64,000 bases of DNA, from contig NC_056052.1 in NCBI RefSeq assembly GCF_004379255.2, forward strand, positions 10,471,708 through 10,535,707, read 5' to 3'. This stretch comes from Salvia splendens. Lineage: Eukaryota > Streptophyta > Magnoliopsida > Lamiales > Lamiaceae. Position 1 is the stretch's first letter. Every line of letters begins with the position of its first letter. The notes beneath the pieces are model-generated. The model was given only the letters and a program-made list of their open reading frames with translations. It searched no databases and was not told the origin of the DNA. Below are positions 41,554 to 52,510 of this stretch, piece by piece. Position numbers and translations under genes: made by a program.

Positions 41554-42538
41554 TCTTTAGCAAAATGACCAATTTTACCACATTTATAACAAGCTTCAGT
41601 CCCGGCTCTACATATCCCATTATGTATCTTGTTACAATTGGAGCATCGAATGGGACTTGGCCGGCCTCCCGCTGAATTGAAAGTAGACTGTCTCAGAAAG
41701 TTCTGCGTACGATCTTGGCCATACCATGGTTTCTTTTGTTCATACTGAGTTCGATTACCATCCCACTTTCTTTTGTCTCCTGGACTTTGAATTTGAGCAC
41801 GTGGCGGTGGTACACTAGGCATAGGTTTCTCTACTGGCATTGCTAACTCAATGTCAAGCGCTCGTTTAAGAGATTCGGAATAAGATAACCCACCAGGCTT
41901 GCCAGTGCCATTCTTATTTCATGTCTTAACCTGATCCGGGGAATAAGATAACCACAAAATTTTTCAGCTATTTTCTCCTCTGTGTTAACCTGATCCGGGG
42001 CATATCTAGACATGTCAGTGAATATACGCTCGTAATCTGTTACTGACATCCTCCCTTGTTTCAGATTATAAAATTCCATTTCCTTATTCTTCCGGTAACT
42101 TTTGAGAATATATTTCTCATAGAATCCTTCTTTGAATTTCTCCCAGGTCATATTAGTTAACTCTTGAGCCCCCATTATTTTTTTTCTTGCCTCCCACCAG
42201 TAATCTGCTGACCCTTTTAATTGGAAAGGCACACAAATTAAACGCTCTGGATCTGTGAAGTGAAATAAGTCGAAAATGCGTTCAATTATGCGTATCCAAG
42301 TTTCTGCATCCGTCGGATCACCCATACCATCAAATATTGGTGGTTTTTGTTTCAAGAACATCTCTTCTTTTCTTCGATCCGGTACTAGAGGTGGTGGGGG
42401 TGGTTGAGTTATTTCGCGTTGTTCCTCAAATTCTTCATGTTCGGGTGGTGGCACTACTCCAATTCCTTTTCCTCTCCCTCTCCCTCTCCCTCGAGGTCGC
42501 CCAACTCTCCTTGGTGGCATTCTAAATTGAGAAAACAT
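41451..42538 (-). pseudogene. Tekay gag with zinc knuckle, frameshifted
   Basis: Capsid/nucleocapsid protein that packages element RNA. The N-terminus is R/G-rich (RRVGRPRGRGRGRGKG) and proline-rich, followed by the retrotransposon gag core (FDGMGDPTDAETWIRIIERI, FQLKGSADYWWEARKKI, KFKEGFYEKYI). The second frame, 41840-41451, holds a CCHC zinc knuckle (CYKCGKIGHFAKDC) preceded by a second Cys cluster (CSNCNKIHNGIC). The shift between frames lies near 41905, beside a small local duplication (see findings). Order and spacing otherwise fit the family. Confidence 0.9.
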
Positions 42539-42952
42539 TTTTTTGATAAGTCTTTACGTGTATATGTATATGAGATAAAACCATTTAGATTGATAAAATG
42601 AATAAATAAATAAATAAACGCTATTTGTATTGTGTCGGACTAAAATTATTCAATAATACAATCGAATCAACAATACCAATAAGGATAATGAAGTCATTGA
42701 AAATATGTACATTTATATATATGTGAAAATTGCCTTTTTGGGTAACCAAAAGGACTTTTTGTACAAAATATAGTTTTACAAGCATCATGCTACCATCCGA
42801 AACATCGTCAAAACCTAAATATGAAATACATGTACCCATATATGCATCATACCAAAAGTAGTAGCTACTATACACAAAACAAAAACACATAACAGAACGG
42901 TCTCACAACGGGTCTGTTTCGGGTAAGTACAATGATCACATCTACTCTACTA
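42539..42952 (-). other. Spacer between extra ORF and gag
   Basis: About 414 bp, A/T-rich, with no supported gene. It would act as the gag leader if both ORFs are on one transcript. Confidence 0.5.
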
Positions 42953-43909
42953 CTAAGGTGTTGTAGGTTTCGTGACACTAGCTTCTGACTTGCAGGTCAG
43001 ACCTTCTTCTGGCTCTTCCTCTGGCTCTTCTTCAAAGTCTTCATCATCAGAACTGCTAATGACAATGGCAGTCATGCGACTCCCTCCTGGCCTATATCGT
43101 CCATGAGTCATCTCATCAAAATGACTAAATATCCAGGCATTAAACTTGAGCTCCTCTGAAGTCGGCGGGTGGTAAACAGAGACCGAAGAAGTTCCCTCAA
43201 CTGGAGATACGCGTGGGGTCACGGATAGAAGCTGTAAACGACCAATACCCACCGTAGCTGGCTGATCGTTCAAGTCGATAGGAGTACAAGCTGGGGCCTT
43301 ACCCCGTCTGGGCCTCTTTGCTGACGTGTCTGTCGTTGTAGCATGTTCCATAGGTGCTTGGGCCTCAGGGATCCTCACTGGTGACCACCTTCTTTCATCT
43401 GATAATGGTCGTGACGGGCCTGCCTCCGGCTCATATCGTGCCTTATGTCCCCGAGTAATGGGCCAAGGAGAAGGTGGCATCATACCAGACACGATACTCG
43501 GCTGACTCGGAAGTATGGATCCTCCTGCTGGGATGGGGTCACCAGGCAATATATATGGCCCTAGAGGAGCATGTCTGAAAACAGTATAATACAACTGAAT
43601 TTCCCCTAAGAAGCGGAGGAAATCACCTGTGTACACAAAGCGTGGCCTACGATAGAAAATATAATCCCTGGAGATCATCCTAGACCATTGTTGCCAAGTA
43701 GAAGGTAGTAGACTAACAAGTCGTGAAATCCCATCCATATCATCAACCCCATACCGGTGGGCCCGTCTCCAGAGCTTGCCAAACCGAGCAAGAAATTCTC
43801 CTAGATCTTCATTAAAGCGGATAACACATTCCTCGTACTCTTCTATCATATCTTCTGGGCTTTGTATCAGTGACGTTCTCATCCTAGCGGTAAGTCGGAA
43901 AGGGGCCAT
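42953..43909 (-). CDS. Extra 318-aa ORF upstream of gag, unknown function
   Basis: An intact ATG-to-stop frame between the primer site and gag, where chromoviruses normally have only a leader. The N-terminal ~110 residues (RFNEDLGEFLARFGKLWRRA, LVSLLPSTWQQWSRMI) have a faint gag-like look. The middle is proline- and glycine-rich (GPYILPGDPIPAGGSILPS). It has a basic, nuclear-signal-like patch (SAKRPRRGKAP) and an acidic C-terminus (SSSDDEDFEEEPEEEPEEG). No zinc finger, protease or polymerase motif is visible and there is no membrane segment. It is undamaged although gag and pol next to it are broken. It could be a diverged second gag, an acquired host segment or an accessory protein; I cannot decide. 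Confidence 0.6.
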   Translation of the reverse strand: MAPFRLTARMRTSLIQSPEDMIEEYEECVIRFNEDLGEFLARFGKLWRRAHRYGVDDMDGISRLVSLLPSTWQQWSRMISRDYIFYRRPRFVYTGDFLRFLGEIQLYYTVFRHAPLGPYILPGDPIPAGGSILPSQPSIVSGMMPPSPWPITRGHKARYEPEAGPSRPLSDERRWSPVRIPEAQAPMEHATTTDTSAKRPRRGKAPACTPIDLNDQPATVGIGRLQLLSVTPRVSPVEGTSSVSVYHPPTSEELKFNAWIFSHFDEMTHGRYRPGGSRMTAIVISSSDDEDFEEEPEEEPEEGLTCKSEASVTKPTTP

Positions 43910-44318
43910 CTACACTAAAACATTCATCAATTAACATCTCTTCGTGCCACATAAGTATATCTATATCTGTGATATTAAAATAAAGTATGAAGAGATATGA
44001 TAATATATTATTGCCTCAAGATTCCACACTTAAGTTTTGTTACTTGGTTGCTTTCTACTTGTTATAATCCTCCATTTACTGTTATTTTTCGCTCAGAAAA
44101 GCGAAAGATGGTAATAACTTATTTTCTTCTTTGACCCGATTTCTCGTTCTTTATTCATTCCTTTCATTAATTACATAACATGGCTTTTGAATCATTCTTC
44201 TGGTTGAGTGCGATAGGTGAGAGTGTTGAGAGTTGATCACCTTACAATCTAGTGGAAAAGAGTCTAGACAGAGAAATGAAAAGAAATTGATACTCAGATT
44301 CAGGGCAGAAAAGAACTT
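43910..44318 (-). other. 5' leader of Tekay element
   Basis: Untranslated sequence between primer site and extra ORF. No gene. Confidence 0.6.
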
Positions 44319-44330
44319 GCTCTGATACCA
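44319..44330 (-). other. Primer binding site, initiator-Met tRNA
   Basis: TGGTATCAGAGC on the minus strand, 3 bp from the LTR end. It defines 44334-45616 as the 5' LTR. Confidence 0.94.
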
Positions 44331-44333
44331 CTC

Positions 44334-45616
44334 TGTCAGTCCCGCACTACCTAAGGATAGTATAGTATGGAAATTCGTGACTAAAGGGAAGGGTTAAGAG
44401 AAGTGGGGATGAGAAATAGGGATGAGCAATAACAAGTACAGATTCAACCGGGAGATTATCAAAATATCATGTATACATCCTGGAATACTTGAGTAGGAGT
44501 AATATAGGATCAAAAGATAGCGTTATGATACAAAATAGGATTAGTAGTTATAGCTTTCACAGCGGAAGTAAACAACACAGTTTCATGTATAGAGACATAA
44601 ACCTCAGAGGTCTTACTAGATCAAACTCAAAAGAACTTTCTCACAACACCCTTGCTTCACTGTTTTGCAGCTCAACCTGCACATTTAGAAATACATACAG
44701 AGCTGAGTACAGGAGTACTCAGTGAACACAATGCCGAAAGATACAATTATACATTTGAAAATATTGTCACGTCATTACAGCAACACTCATGGATTTTTTT
44801 TACTTAAAAGGCCCGAGCTTGCTAAAATTCTATGTTCAACCGCGGTCTAAGTTCCTTTACCATATCTTAACATTTGTGTACCGGGAAGGTGGCCACCTTC
44901 CACGACGGTCACATGACCGGCCAACGGCTCACGGTCCATTTGTGTACACTAGTCCAAGCAAGGTTTGCGGCCTTACTTGAACCCGAATTCGATTATAACA
45001 TATTTGACATAACCAAGGCAGATAGGCATAAATCATTTATGACGGGACAATAATATTGACGAGCATAAATTTGGATTTTCAACATAACTTATCTCGAAAT
45101 TACTTTGCAATTTTTATCCACATTAATATGTAGGATGGAAAGCTCACCTTATTTACTTTCCAACTATTAGGAAAAGATCTTTCGTTTTCCGTCGTTACTT
45201 TCTTCGTAAATCTCCCTTCTTTGTGTTGCTTTTTGTTTCACTTCAAAACCCGACGTATGTTTTAGTGTAGGTGTGAATTTTATGAAGTGGTGTAATCTCT
45301 TTTTTTTTTAAACATCAAAGAGGTGTAACAGAAGATCATATATATATAAGTGTTCATTGGTAACTTTATGTACAATTCATGACACGTACTATTTACTAAC
45401 CAAGCCTACTTTCTTAGCTTTGATTAGTCAATAAAATGACTAATATAACCTACTCTTGACTCATCAAAGCTATACTTGGAATAAATTAATATTCTTTTAT
45501 TAATTAGTTTATTTATATTTATTATATATTTTTTTTAAAGTTGGGAAAAAGAGGGACGTATACATATTTAGCCGTCACTTCTTACATTTATAATATCAAA
45601 AGTTCGGGTCGTCACA
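44334..45616 (-). repeat. Shared LTR (5' LTR of one unit, 3' LTR of the next)
   Basis: 1283 bp, nearly identical to 27970-29257. On one side it is followed by a primer site (5' LTR role); on the other by a polypurine tract and pol 3' end (3' LTR role). A single LTR joining two units is the mark of a tandem retrotransposon. Confidence 0.93.
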
Positions 45617-46033
45617 TCCTCTCCTCCTTCAAAAAAAATTTCATCCCGAAATTTGTTGTTTCTTACATAAACGTTTCTGGGTATTGTTCTCTCATTTTCT
45701 CCTCTAACTCCCATGTTGCCTCTTCTTGTCCATGGTGATTCCACAAAACTTTCACTGCTGATATTGACTTATTCCGTAACTGTTGTATCTTTTGATCAAG
45801 GATAGCTATAAGTTTCTCTTCATAGTTTAAATCTGGTGTTAGACTAACATCTTCATAGTGGATTATGTGCTTCGGGTCATAAACATATTTCCGGAGTTGA
45901 GATACATGAAACACGTTGTGTATATTCTCAAGGCTTGGTGGTAATGCCAAACGATATGCCACCGGACCTACTTCGTCAAGAATCTCGTAAGGCCCGATGA
46001 AACGTGGCTTAAATTTTCCTTTGATTCCAAACC
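45617..46033 (-). pseudogene. Second Tekay pol 3' end (chromodomain), truncated
   Basis: Polypurine tract 45617-45630, a slightly mutated palindrome at 45636-45654, then coding sequence from 45663 up to 46033 matching 29304-29678: the GPY region ([20 protein letters not shown]) and chromodomain ([19 protein letters not shown]). It breaks off at ATTCCAAACCT (ending 46033), where sequence unrelated to pol begins. No damage within the fragment. It belongs to a second Tekay unit whose remainder is missing. Confidence 0.92.
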
Positions 46034-47449
46034 TGCACATTTAGAAAATATATCTGCAAAACAGTTGCTAAAGTGTGCAGGGAAGTGTTCTAGCCAGTAT
46101 GGGAATGTTAGGAGAATTCAGGTGAGAAGGGCGTCAGGATGTTGCTATCCTGACCAGTATGCATGCCAAAAAGGCTCGAGATGGAGAAGAAGGATAGCTG
46201 GGAAGATCAGCAACAAGCAAGGGGTCAAAAGAGTCATTTCATGTTTGAAGTCTACCCTAAAAATCAAGGGGGGCCTCCCTATAAAAGGAAGCCACTTGGA
46301 GAGAGAAGCAGAATCGATTAGTTCATCAACTCCTATGCTTAGTTAGCAATCTCTCTTCGGTAGATCAATCCTTCAGCATTATCCTTCATATTCTCGTTCC
46401 TCGCCGACAGCCATGGTCACCTAAAGCTCATCAGTTCACCGGAGTTCCACATCCTTTCGTTCCAGTCAGCGTGTTTCGTAGTGTTAACAGTTTCATCGCC
46501 CGGAGTGGCAAACAATCTTTATTTGCATTCTTAGTTAATCGCACTTTGTTTTCTTACGTTGGATTTGTTGCACTTTCAATATTTGCTTACTTTGCAGTCT
46601 TAGTTGTATTCCAAATGTTTCTATGATATGAAGTTGTTTTTGTGCATCGGTTCTTGTTTGATCTCGTTCTTTTCTGCCTAGATAGCTTAAATCCAGTAGT
46701 TACGGTAATTTCTAGTTGTTGCGAGCATGTTTCCATTTTCGAATTGATAGATCTGAGTTCTTGAGTTCAGTTTGCTGGTAGATTTTAGATCTGAAATGGT
46801 TAAATGTGAAAGCCTAGTTTACGTAGTTTCTGCCACCTTGCATGTCACCCAGTAAGTTTAGTTGCAGTTTCGGTATTTGATCTTTTGATTTGAGGTTGTA
46901 ATTGTAGATCTGTGTTCATGAAGTTGTTAATCTGTGTTTCTATGGTGATAATTCTGGATTCGCTGATCTGATTTGATTCATGTTGAAGAAGATAAAATCT
47001 CCATCCAACTTTTGGACCACTTTTGCTTTTTAACCACTCTTTACTTTTGTCCTTTACTTTTCAGCAGTCACTTTTCAGATCTGTAGGCCTAGTCACCTAA
47101 CTACCTCTTTTCCTCTGATATTCCGTTTAGCCTTTTATAGTAAACTCGTACTTTCCATATATTTCCTGAAACCTATGCTCCCCACTTTCCACGTACACAG
47201 CTACATGTCAATCATCTTTCTCCCCGCCTCCTAGTCAGTAGAGTAACATCTTAAATTCTAGCCTAGATAAAGTCTCAACCCAAAGCGTGGTAGCTAACCA
47301 AACCTTTCCAGAATTTCACCACAATACTAGTCAGTAGAAGTGGGTTGAGGAATTATTGATACCAGGTTCAGACATAGCTGGGGTTCCATCCTGATCAGTA
47401 GGATACATCCTGTGCTCGACACGACACCTGACACAAACCTGCTCTTTCA
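46034..47449 (+). repeat. Athila-type 5' LTR, left end missing
   Basis: Plus strand, about 1.4 kb. The LTR match starts near 46048 (ATATCTGCAAAACAG), lacking the TGATAAGTCG terminus seen at 19619; 46034-46047 match a piece of the Tekay LTR (near 44678). The 3' end is at ...CTCTTTCA, 2 bp before the primer site. It is very similar to 18936-19619 plus 8000-8264. The uninterrupted target of the 8265-18930 insertion is here at 46679-46683. Confidence 0.88.
46279..46288 (+). promoter_or_regulatory. TATA box in Athila 5' LTR
   Basis: CTATAAAAGG, about 30 bp upstream of the probable transcription start, as in the other Athila LTRs. Confidence 0.65.
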
Positions 47450-47451
47450 AA

Positions 47452-47469
47452 TGGCGCCGTTGCCGGGGA
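47452..47469 (+). other. Primer binding site, tRNA-Asp
   Basis: TGGCGCCGTTGCCGGGGA, an 18-nt complement of the 3' end of plant tRNA-Asp, directly after the LTR. It is the primer site used by Athila-type elements. Confidence 0.92.
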
Positions 47470-47635
47470 TGAATGGCGTTATTAACTGTTATTGTGTGTG
47501 AGACTTTGGCGTACATATTGTGGATAATTTTTCTATTTCTTTTTATTTCAGTTTATGAGAAGTAGTTCGGCTCCTGACACGTGGAGACCGAAGATACTTT
47601 AGCGAGGATCTATACTCGTAACCACTCGATCCGGC

Positions 47636-48567
47636 ATGTCGACAGCTTTGTCTGATTTAGGTTCGAGTAGTGACGAAGAACAAGACAACATAGAAGGAGG
47701 AATACCAGACAATCCAAGGCTACAGTTGGAAGGCAATCCGAGGAGAATGGCTGACCACGATGATGACGATCCAGAGATCGGAACGTTGAATGCGCATACC
47801 GAAGGAGAACCACCGCAAGCTATTAGTAATCACCCCGGGGCAGACAGCCTGTGATGTGAAGCCCCATGTTATTGCAATCCTGCCCACGTACTGTGGAAAG
47901 AGCTATGAAGGCCCTTACGAATTCCTTCATGAGTTCTGTAAGATTTGTAGGGCACAGAGAAGGCCAGCAGGGGCGACCGAGGATGACTATAGATTGAAGG
48001 CTTTGCCGTTCGTTCTAAAAGGGGAGGCTAACACCTGGTTCATGCGACTGCCCCCAATTCCATTGAGAGTTGGGCAGATTTCAAGTCGGCATTCTTAGGG
48101 GAATTCTTCCCGTCATCAAAGACGAGCGCGCTGAAGAGAGAGATCACTAGTGTGATACAAGGGTACGATGAACCCTCGAGTGACTATTGGGCGAAATATA
48201 TGAGCCTCTTGGATGCATGTCCGAATCATCGTATGGCCGATATAGAAATACATCATACCTTTTATGAGGGGATGAACAAGGCAAATAAGGACCTAGCAAA
48301 CTCCTCGTCAGGAGGAAGTTTCACGCAGTTAAGGGTCAGTGAAGCTAAAAGAGTCCTAGGGAAGTTATTAAGAGCAAAGAAGGAGTACGACAATTCAAGA
48401 GATGGTTACAGCAGAGAAAGGATTGCTAGAGCCTTGTCTACTGACCAGGAGCACAAGTTAGAGCAGAAGATGGATTTGAAAATGGACGAATTGAAGAAGA
48501 CACTCCTTAGCGCGATCGAGAAGAACGCACCACCCACTTCCCCAACTAGGAACTACAAGGGTACAAA
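47636..48567 (+). pseudogene. Athila gag, frameshifted and cut off
   Basis: It starts MSTALSDLGSSSDEEQDN at 47636, shifts frame near 47843 to a gag core (ILPTYCGKSYEGPYEFLHEF, FVLKGEANTWFMRLPP) and again near 48060 to 48152-48567 (YDEPSSDYWAKYMSLLDACP, YEGMNKANKDLANSSSGGSF), ending in a coiled-coil-like lysine/glutamate stretch. It is interrupted at 48567 by an LTR in the same orientation. The rest of gag, including any zinc knuckle, is not in the window. Confidence 0.85.
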
Positions 48568-50805
48568 TGTAACACCCGGACTTTTTATAGTACGTGGAAC
48601 AACACCAAGCTACTACGAGGCAATTAATGAATGAGATGTTGAGATGGGTTTTAGTTCTTGGCGCGCATAAATCGAGGAACTGTTGAGGAATTTATATTTG
48701 GAACAACACCAAATATAAATTATTGCGTTTGGCGATTTTAATCTTTGTTGGAGACAAGATAACGAAATTAATTAAAGCTCCGTGAATTTTAATTATCGAA
48801 AGAAATGCGATAAAATAAAGTATGTGTATAGTTGGGTCTCTCAAATTAAATTAGAGCCCAATGAGTATATAAAAAGTGGCTTGGCCGACCCAAAATTCAA
48901 ATCAAGTCCAAATGTCCTTAACAATTTTAAAAGAGTGTTGGGCCATCAAATTCCCTTATATATATATTTTTTTTAGCCCAACTCCACAAATAATTGTTGA
49001 GCCAATTCATTCATTTTGCAAGCCCAAATTTTTCCTCTCTCTTTCTCCTGCGCCAACTTCTCCATCCATGGGGACTCTCCAGCTGCAAGTAACCTTCCAC
49101 CCTCCATCTTCCACAATTCAATTCTGCAAAATCAAAGGTCACACAAATTTAATTCTAGGATTCATTTATCTCCTCTCCTACCCTTTCACTTCAACATTCT
49201 TTTGTTCAACAAATACAGAGAGAGCCGAGAGAGATACAGTGGAAGAAACTGCTGCCATTTTGTTTTCCCATACGTTTCACAGTCAAATTCATAGCAACGA
49301 AGGTATAAATCCATTTCCTTTTATCGATGTTATTCATATCATGTTCATCATACATCACTCTCACTCATAATTTCCTTCAACAATCAAACTCCAACAAGCG
49401 AATGCCCATCACTGTGTAATCGAAGCTAAAAACGAAAAGAAACATAATTGAATGAGAACTTATCTTTCGGGGTTGCGGGGCTGTTCGGGTTGGGTTCGGG
49501 ACGTTTCGGGACTGCGCAGTGGCTGTTCGAAGTTGCTCGGGGCGGCGAGGTGTCGTTTCGGAGGCTGCCGAGCAGTGAGTGGAGGAGCAACAACGGTGAG
49601 GCGCTGCCCGGCGTTGCTGTTCGGCTGATCGGTACAGCAGCAGCTCTTCCGGCGACGATGGCAGCAGCCTGACTCCACAGTGGCGGCGAATCGCTGCAGA
49701 AGACTGACCGGTGACGGCTGGGAGACAGCAGCGGCATCGCGTCTTCTTGGCGAGACAACAGCGGCATCGTGACTTCGACGGTGGAATGACGACGGGGCAG
49801 CCGGCGACGCAGATGAATCGTCAATTTTCACCGAGGAAGGGAGGGAGAAGAAGCTGCTGTACAGTTTTCTAATTTGGGGATCCATTATGAATTAGGAATT
49901 TGAGCTGGGATTGGGTTGTGTTTTGACAAGAAGAAATGAATTGGGGGAAAGGAATTGACCGATGGAAGTGGAGGAGATGTTTTGGGCTTTTTTTTTCTTT
50001 TTCTTTAAATTGGGCCTTGTTGATTGATTAAGGAGAAATAAGGTTTGGGATTTATTTTAATGTGGGCTATTTCTTTTGGGCCCACTAATAATTTAAATGG
50101 GAGATATAAGGTGGGGAAATAATTAAGGCTTGGGCCTTCTAATTAAATCCTTGGGCCGATAAGTTAATCGTGGGGAATTATTTATTTCTTGGAATAATCC
50201 CAAGTCTGAAATAATATATTTTGGAAGAGAAATAGTTGCGATAATTTAATTATGCGCTTAAATATTTTTTGAGAATTTATTCCTACATCGTGGAGAAAAA
50301 TACGAGGAGCCAATGGAGGGAAGTATTCGAGTAAGCAGCCGACCGGCGTTGCCCGCGACACCTTGGGCGACCCCGAATAACCAAATGCACGGAAACCGAG
50401 AAAGAAGATTTAAGGAATTTAATTAGAGTACATGCATTCTAATTTTCGTCGTTTCCGCGCGTTTGATATGAATGTTATGTGTTTTCCGAAAGGTGGTTCG
50501 CACGCACGCTAAAAGTCGGAACGAGGAATTTTACGGAAATCCTAAGCTTTTGAGTGGGCTTTACTACTTAAATTCTTTTATTTTGAAATATGTTTATGGT
50601 GAAATAAGGGGTGCTTTAAAAATAGTATGTCATGCCGTTTTTATGTTTTGAATTGCCCATCTGATTGTCTACTGGGATAATATCCTACTAGACTTTGATA
50701 GTTAACGAATTCGGGTCTGACTAGGGAGTGAGTCCCTACTCGGACTAGTGCACTGATAGGGATCGTGAGCCGTCCCCTAGGTCGGCCGGTCCAGTGATCG
50801 AGTGC
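48568..50805 (+). repeat. Long LTR of the nested-element family, truncated
   Basis: Plus-strand orientation, begins TGTAACACCCGG at 48568 and follows the same map as the LTRs at 31910 and 37882 in reverse complement: a conserved start region, a GC-rich island (49460-49830) between TGGGC-rich flanks, and a terminal conserved block (50500-50805). It stops at ...GATCGAGT, lacking the last ~0.5 kb of the LTR, and joins copia sequence. It is diverged in the middle and is a separate subfamily. Confidence 0.85.
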
Positions 50806-51982
50806 ATTGTTGCTGAATATACCAATGCACATTATGGTTCAATATAATGGTACTTATTAGATGGAGGACAATATTTGTTGCAAATTATTTTGAACGTTGT
50901 TATAAACAACAAAGATCACGAGGCGGTCGCAATGGTCGCCGACGTGGACCATGGTAATAATCCAAATGAATGGATTTTTGACACGGCGTGCCAATGTCAT
51001 GTGAGCTCCGAGAGAAGTGTTTTTTTTTTAGCCTACAAATTTGTTGAGTAGATAAGTCTATGGGAAACCAGCCTCTTCTAAAGGTGGTTGTGTGAAATGT
51101 ATTCCTAAATTAGGATCTGGAAAGTTCTTACCCTCAAGATGTGCTGCATGTCCCAGACATCTGAAATAATTGGTGTCAGGCTCACTTCTAGTAAATCATG
51201 GATTTTCACTGGAATTTGAGTGTGAAAAGGTTATAATGACCAATGATGAAAAGTTCATAGGTGAAGGTCACCTAGTGAATGGACTTTTTGAGCTGAATGA
51301 TACAGTCATTCACCGTGGAAAAGGAATAAACAATAAGGAAGATGACACGTTCTCTTATTTCCTTGAGAGCTCTGATTTATGGCATAATAGATTGGGACAT
51401 GTAAATCTAAATGTTATAAAAAGACTAGTAAATCTTAATTTACTAAAAGTAGATAAGTTTAACTCACAAGAAAAATGTGAAGTGTGTGTTGAAGCCAAAA
51501 TGGCTAAACTGCCGTCCATTCGGTAGAGCGAAGCACAAAACCTCTTGATTGATCCACACAGACGTATGTGATTTAAAATTTGTGCAAACAAGAGGTGGTA
51601 AAAAGTAATTCATCACATATATAGATGATTGCACAAGGTATTGTTACCTTTACTTATTAATAACTAAAGATGAGGCAATTGAAGCGTTTAAAGACTTCAA
51701 AAAGAAGCCGAAAATCAACTTAATTGTCGAATTAAGTGTGTTCGAAGTGATAGAGGTGGTGAGTATGTAGCGCCGTTTGCAGAATTATGCCATGCAAGTG
51801 GTATAATTCACCAAACCACAGCTCCATATTCTCCTCAATCAAATGGTGTTTGCTGAACGCAAAAATCGAACTCTAAAAGAGATGATGAATGCTTTGTTGA
51901 TTAATTCAGGATTACCCCTGAACATGTGGGGGGGAGGCTGTATTAACAGCGAATCATATCCTGAACAAAATTCCACTAAAAT
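50806..51982 (+). pseudogene. Copia unit 1: truncated gag-pol remnant
   Basis: Starts mid-gag and includes a damaged protease region, the pre-integrase segment ([29 protein letters not shown]) and part of the integrase core. Several indels and stops, including a TAA in the integrase core (about 51605) shared with unit 2. It ends at the same breakpoint as unit 2, CCACTAAAA joined to the LTR. No RT or RNase H. Confidence 0.88.
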
Positions 51983-52510
51983 TATTAGCAACATGTGGAA
52001 AATGTGGGAAACCTTTGATGTAGCCAAGACCTATGTTCTTTCATCTTAGGTAACCCCCAAATGCATAATGAGGTACCTTAATGTCGAGACCTCTCATGTG
52101 GTCACTCCTATCCTATAAATAGGTGAGAGTTTGAGAGATGAAGGACACACTACAGCAAGCATTCTCTCTTCTCTAGCTCTCTACATCCTAGTTCACATTC
52201 TATGAGCATTGCATAGCTCGATTCTTGGAACTCCATCAAGTTCGCCGGTGCCTAGCGGGTTTGAGGTGCTTCTATACGCTAGGAGGAAGTCGATTTATCT
52301 TTGGGGGCAATACGCCATTCCGTGAGCACTAGCCGGGGCGTAATTTGTCTTGCGGAAAGAGGGCTTTCCTCGACTCGACTTATAAATTTGGTTTGCTTTA
52401 TTTCCATTGTAATTTTCATTCCTCTTTTTGTTGCAAAGTTTCCTTTCGATTGTAATAGTTAGAGTACCGCCTGTACACGACTTGAGAATTTCTTCCCATT
52501 ATTTCTAACA
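51983..52510 (+). repeat. Copia LTR A
   Basis: 528 bp, TATTAGCAAC...ATTTCTAACA. Same length as LTRs B and C and highly similar. TATA box CTATAAATAG at 52123-52132. The first two bases are TA instead of TG. Confidence 0.9.
52123..52132 (+). promoter_or_regulatory. TATA box, copia LTR A
   Basis: CTATAAATAG, repeated at 54043-54052 (LTR B) and 58538-58547 (LTR C). Confidence 0.6.

Larger units (their letters stand above)
27970..45616 (-). mobile_element. Tekay/Del-type chromovirus, with nested insertion
   Basis: Complete LTR retrotransposon on the minus strand: 5' LTR 44334-45616, primer site 44319-44330, extra ORF, gag, protease, RT, RNase H, integrase, chromodomain, polypurine tract 29258-29271, 3' LTR 27970-29257. 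The insertion at 31910-40562 accounts for 8.65 kb; without it the element is about 9.0 kb. The two LTRs differ at few positions, so it is young, yet pol has stops and frameshifts. Further pol sequence continues past the 5' LTR (45617-46033), so this is one unit of a tandem pair. Confidence 0.93.

Noticed and set aside
48782..49370. Plus-strand frames in the truncated long LTR as a gene
   Set aside because: They align with non-coding parts of the homologous LTRs at 31910 and 37882.
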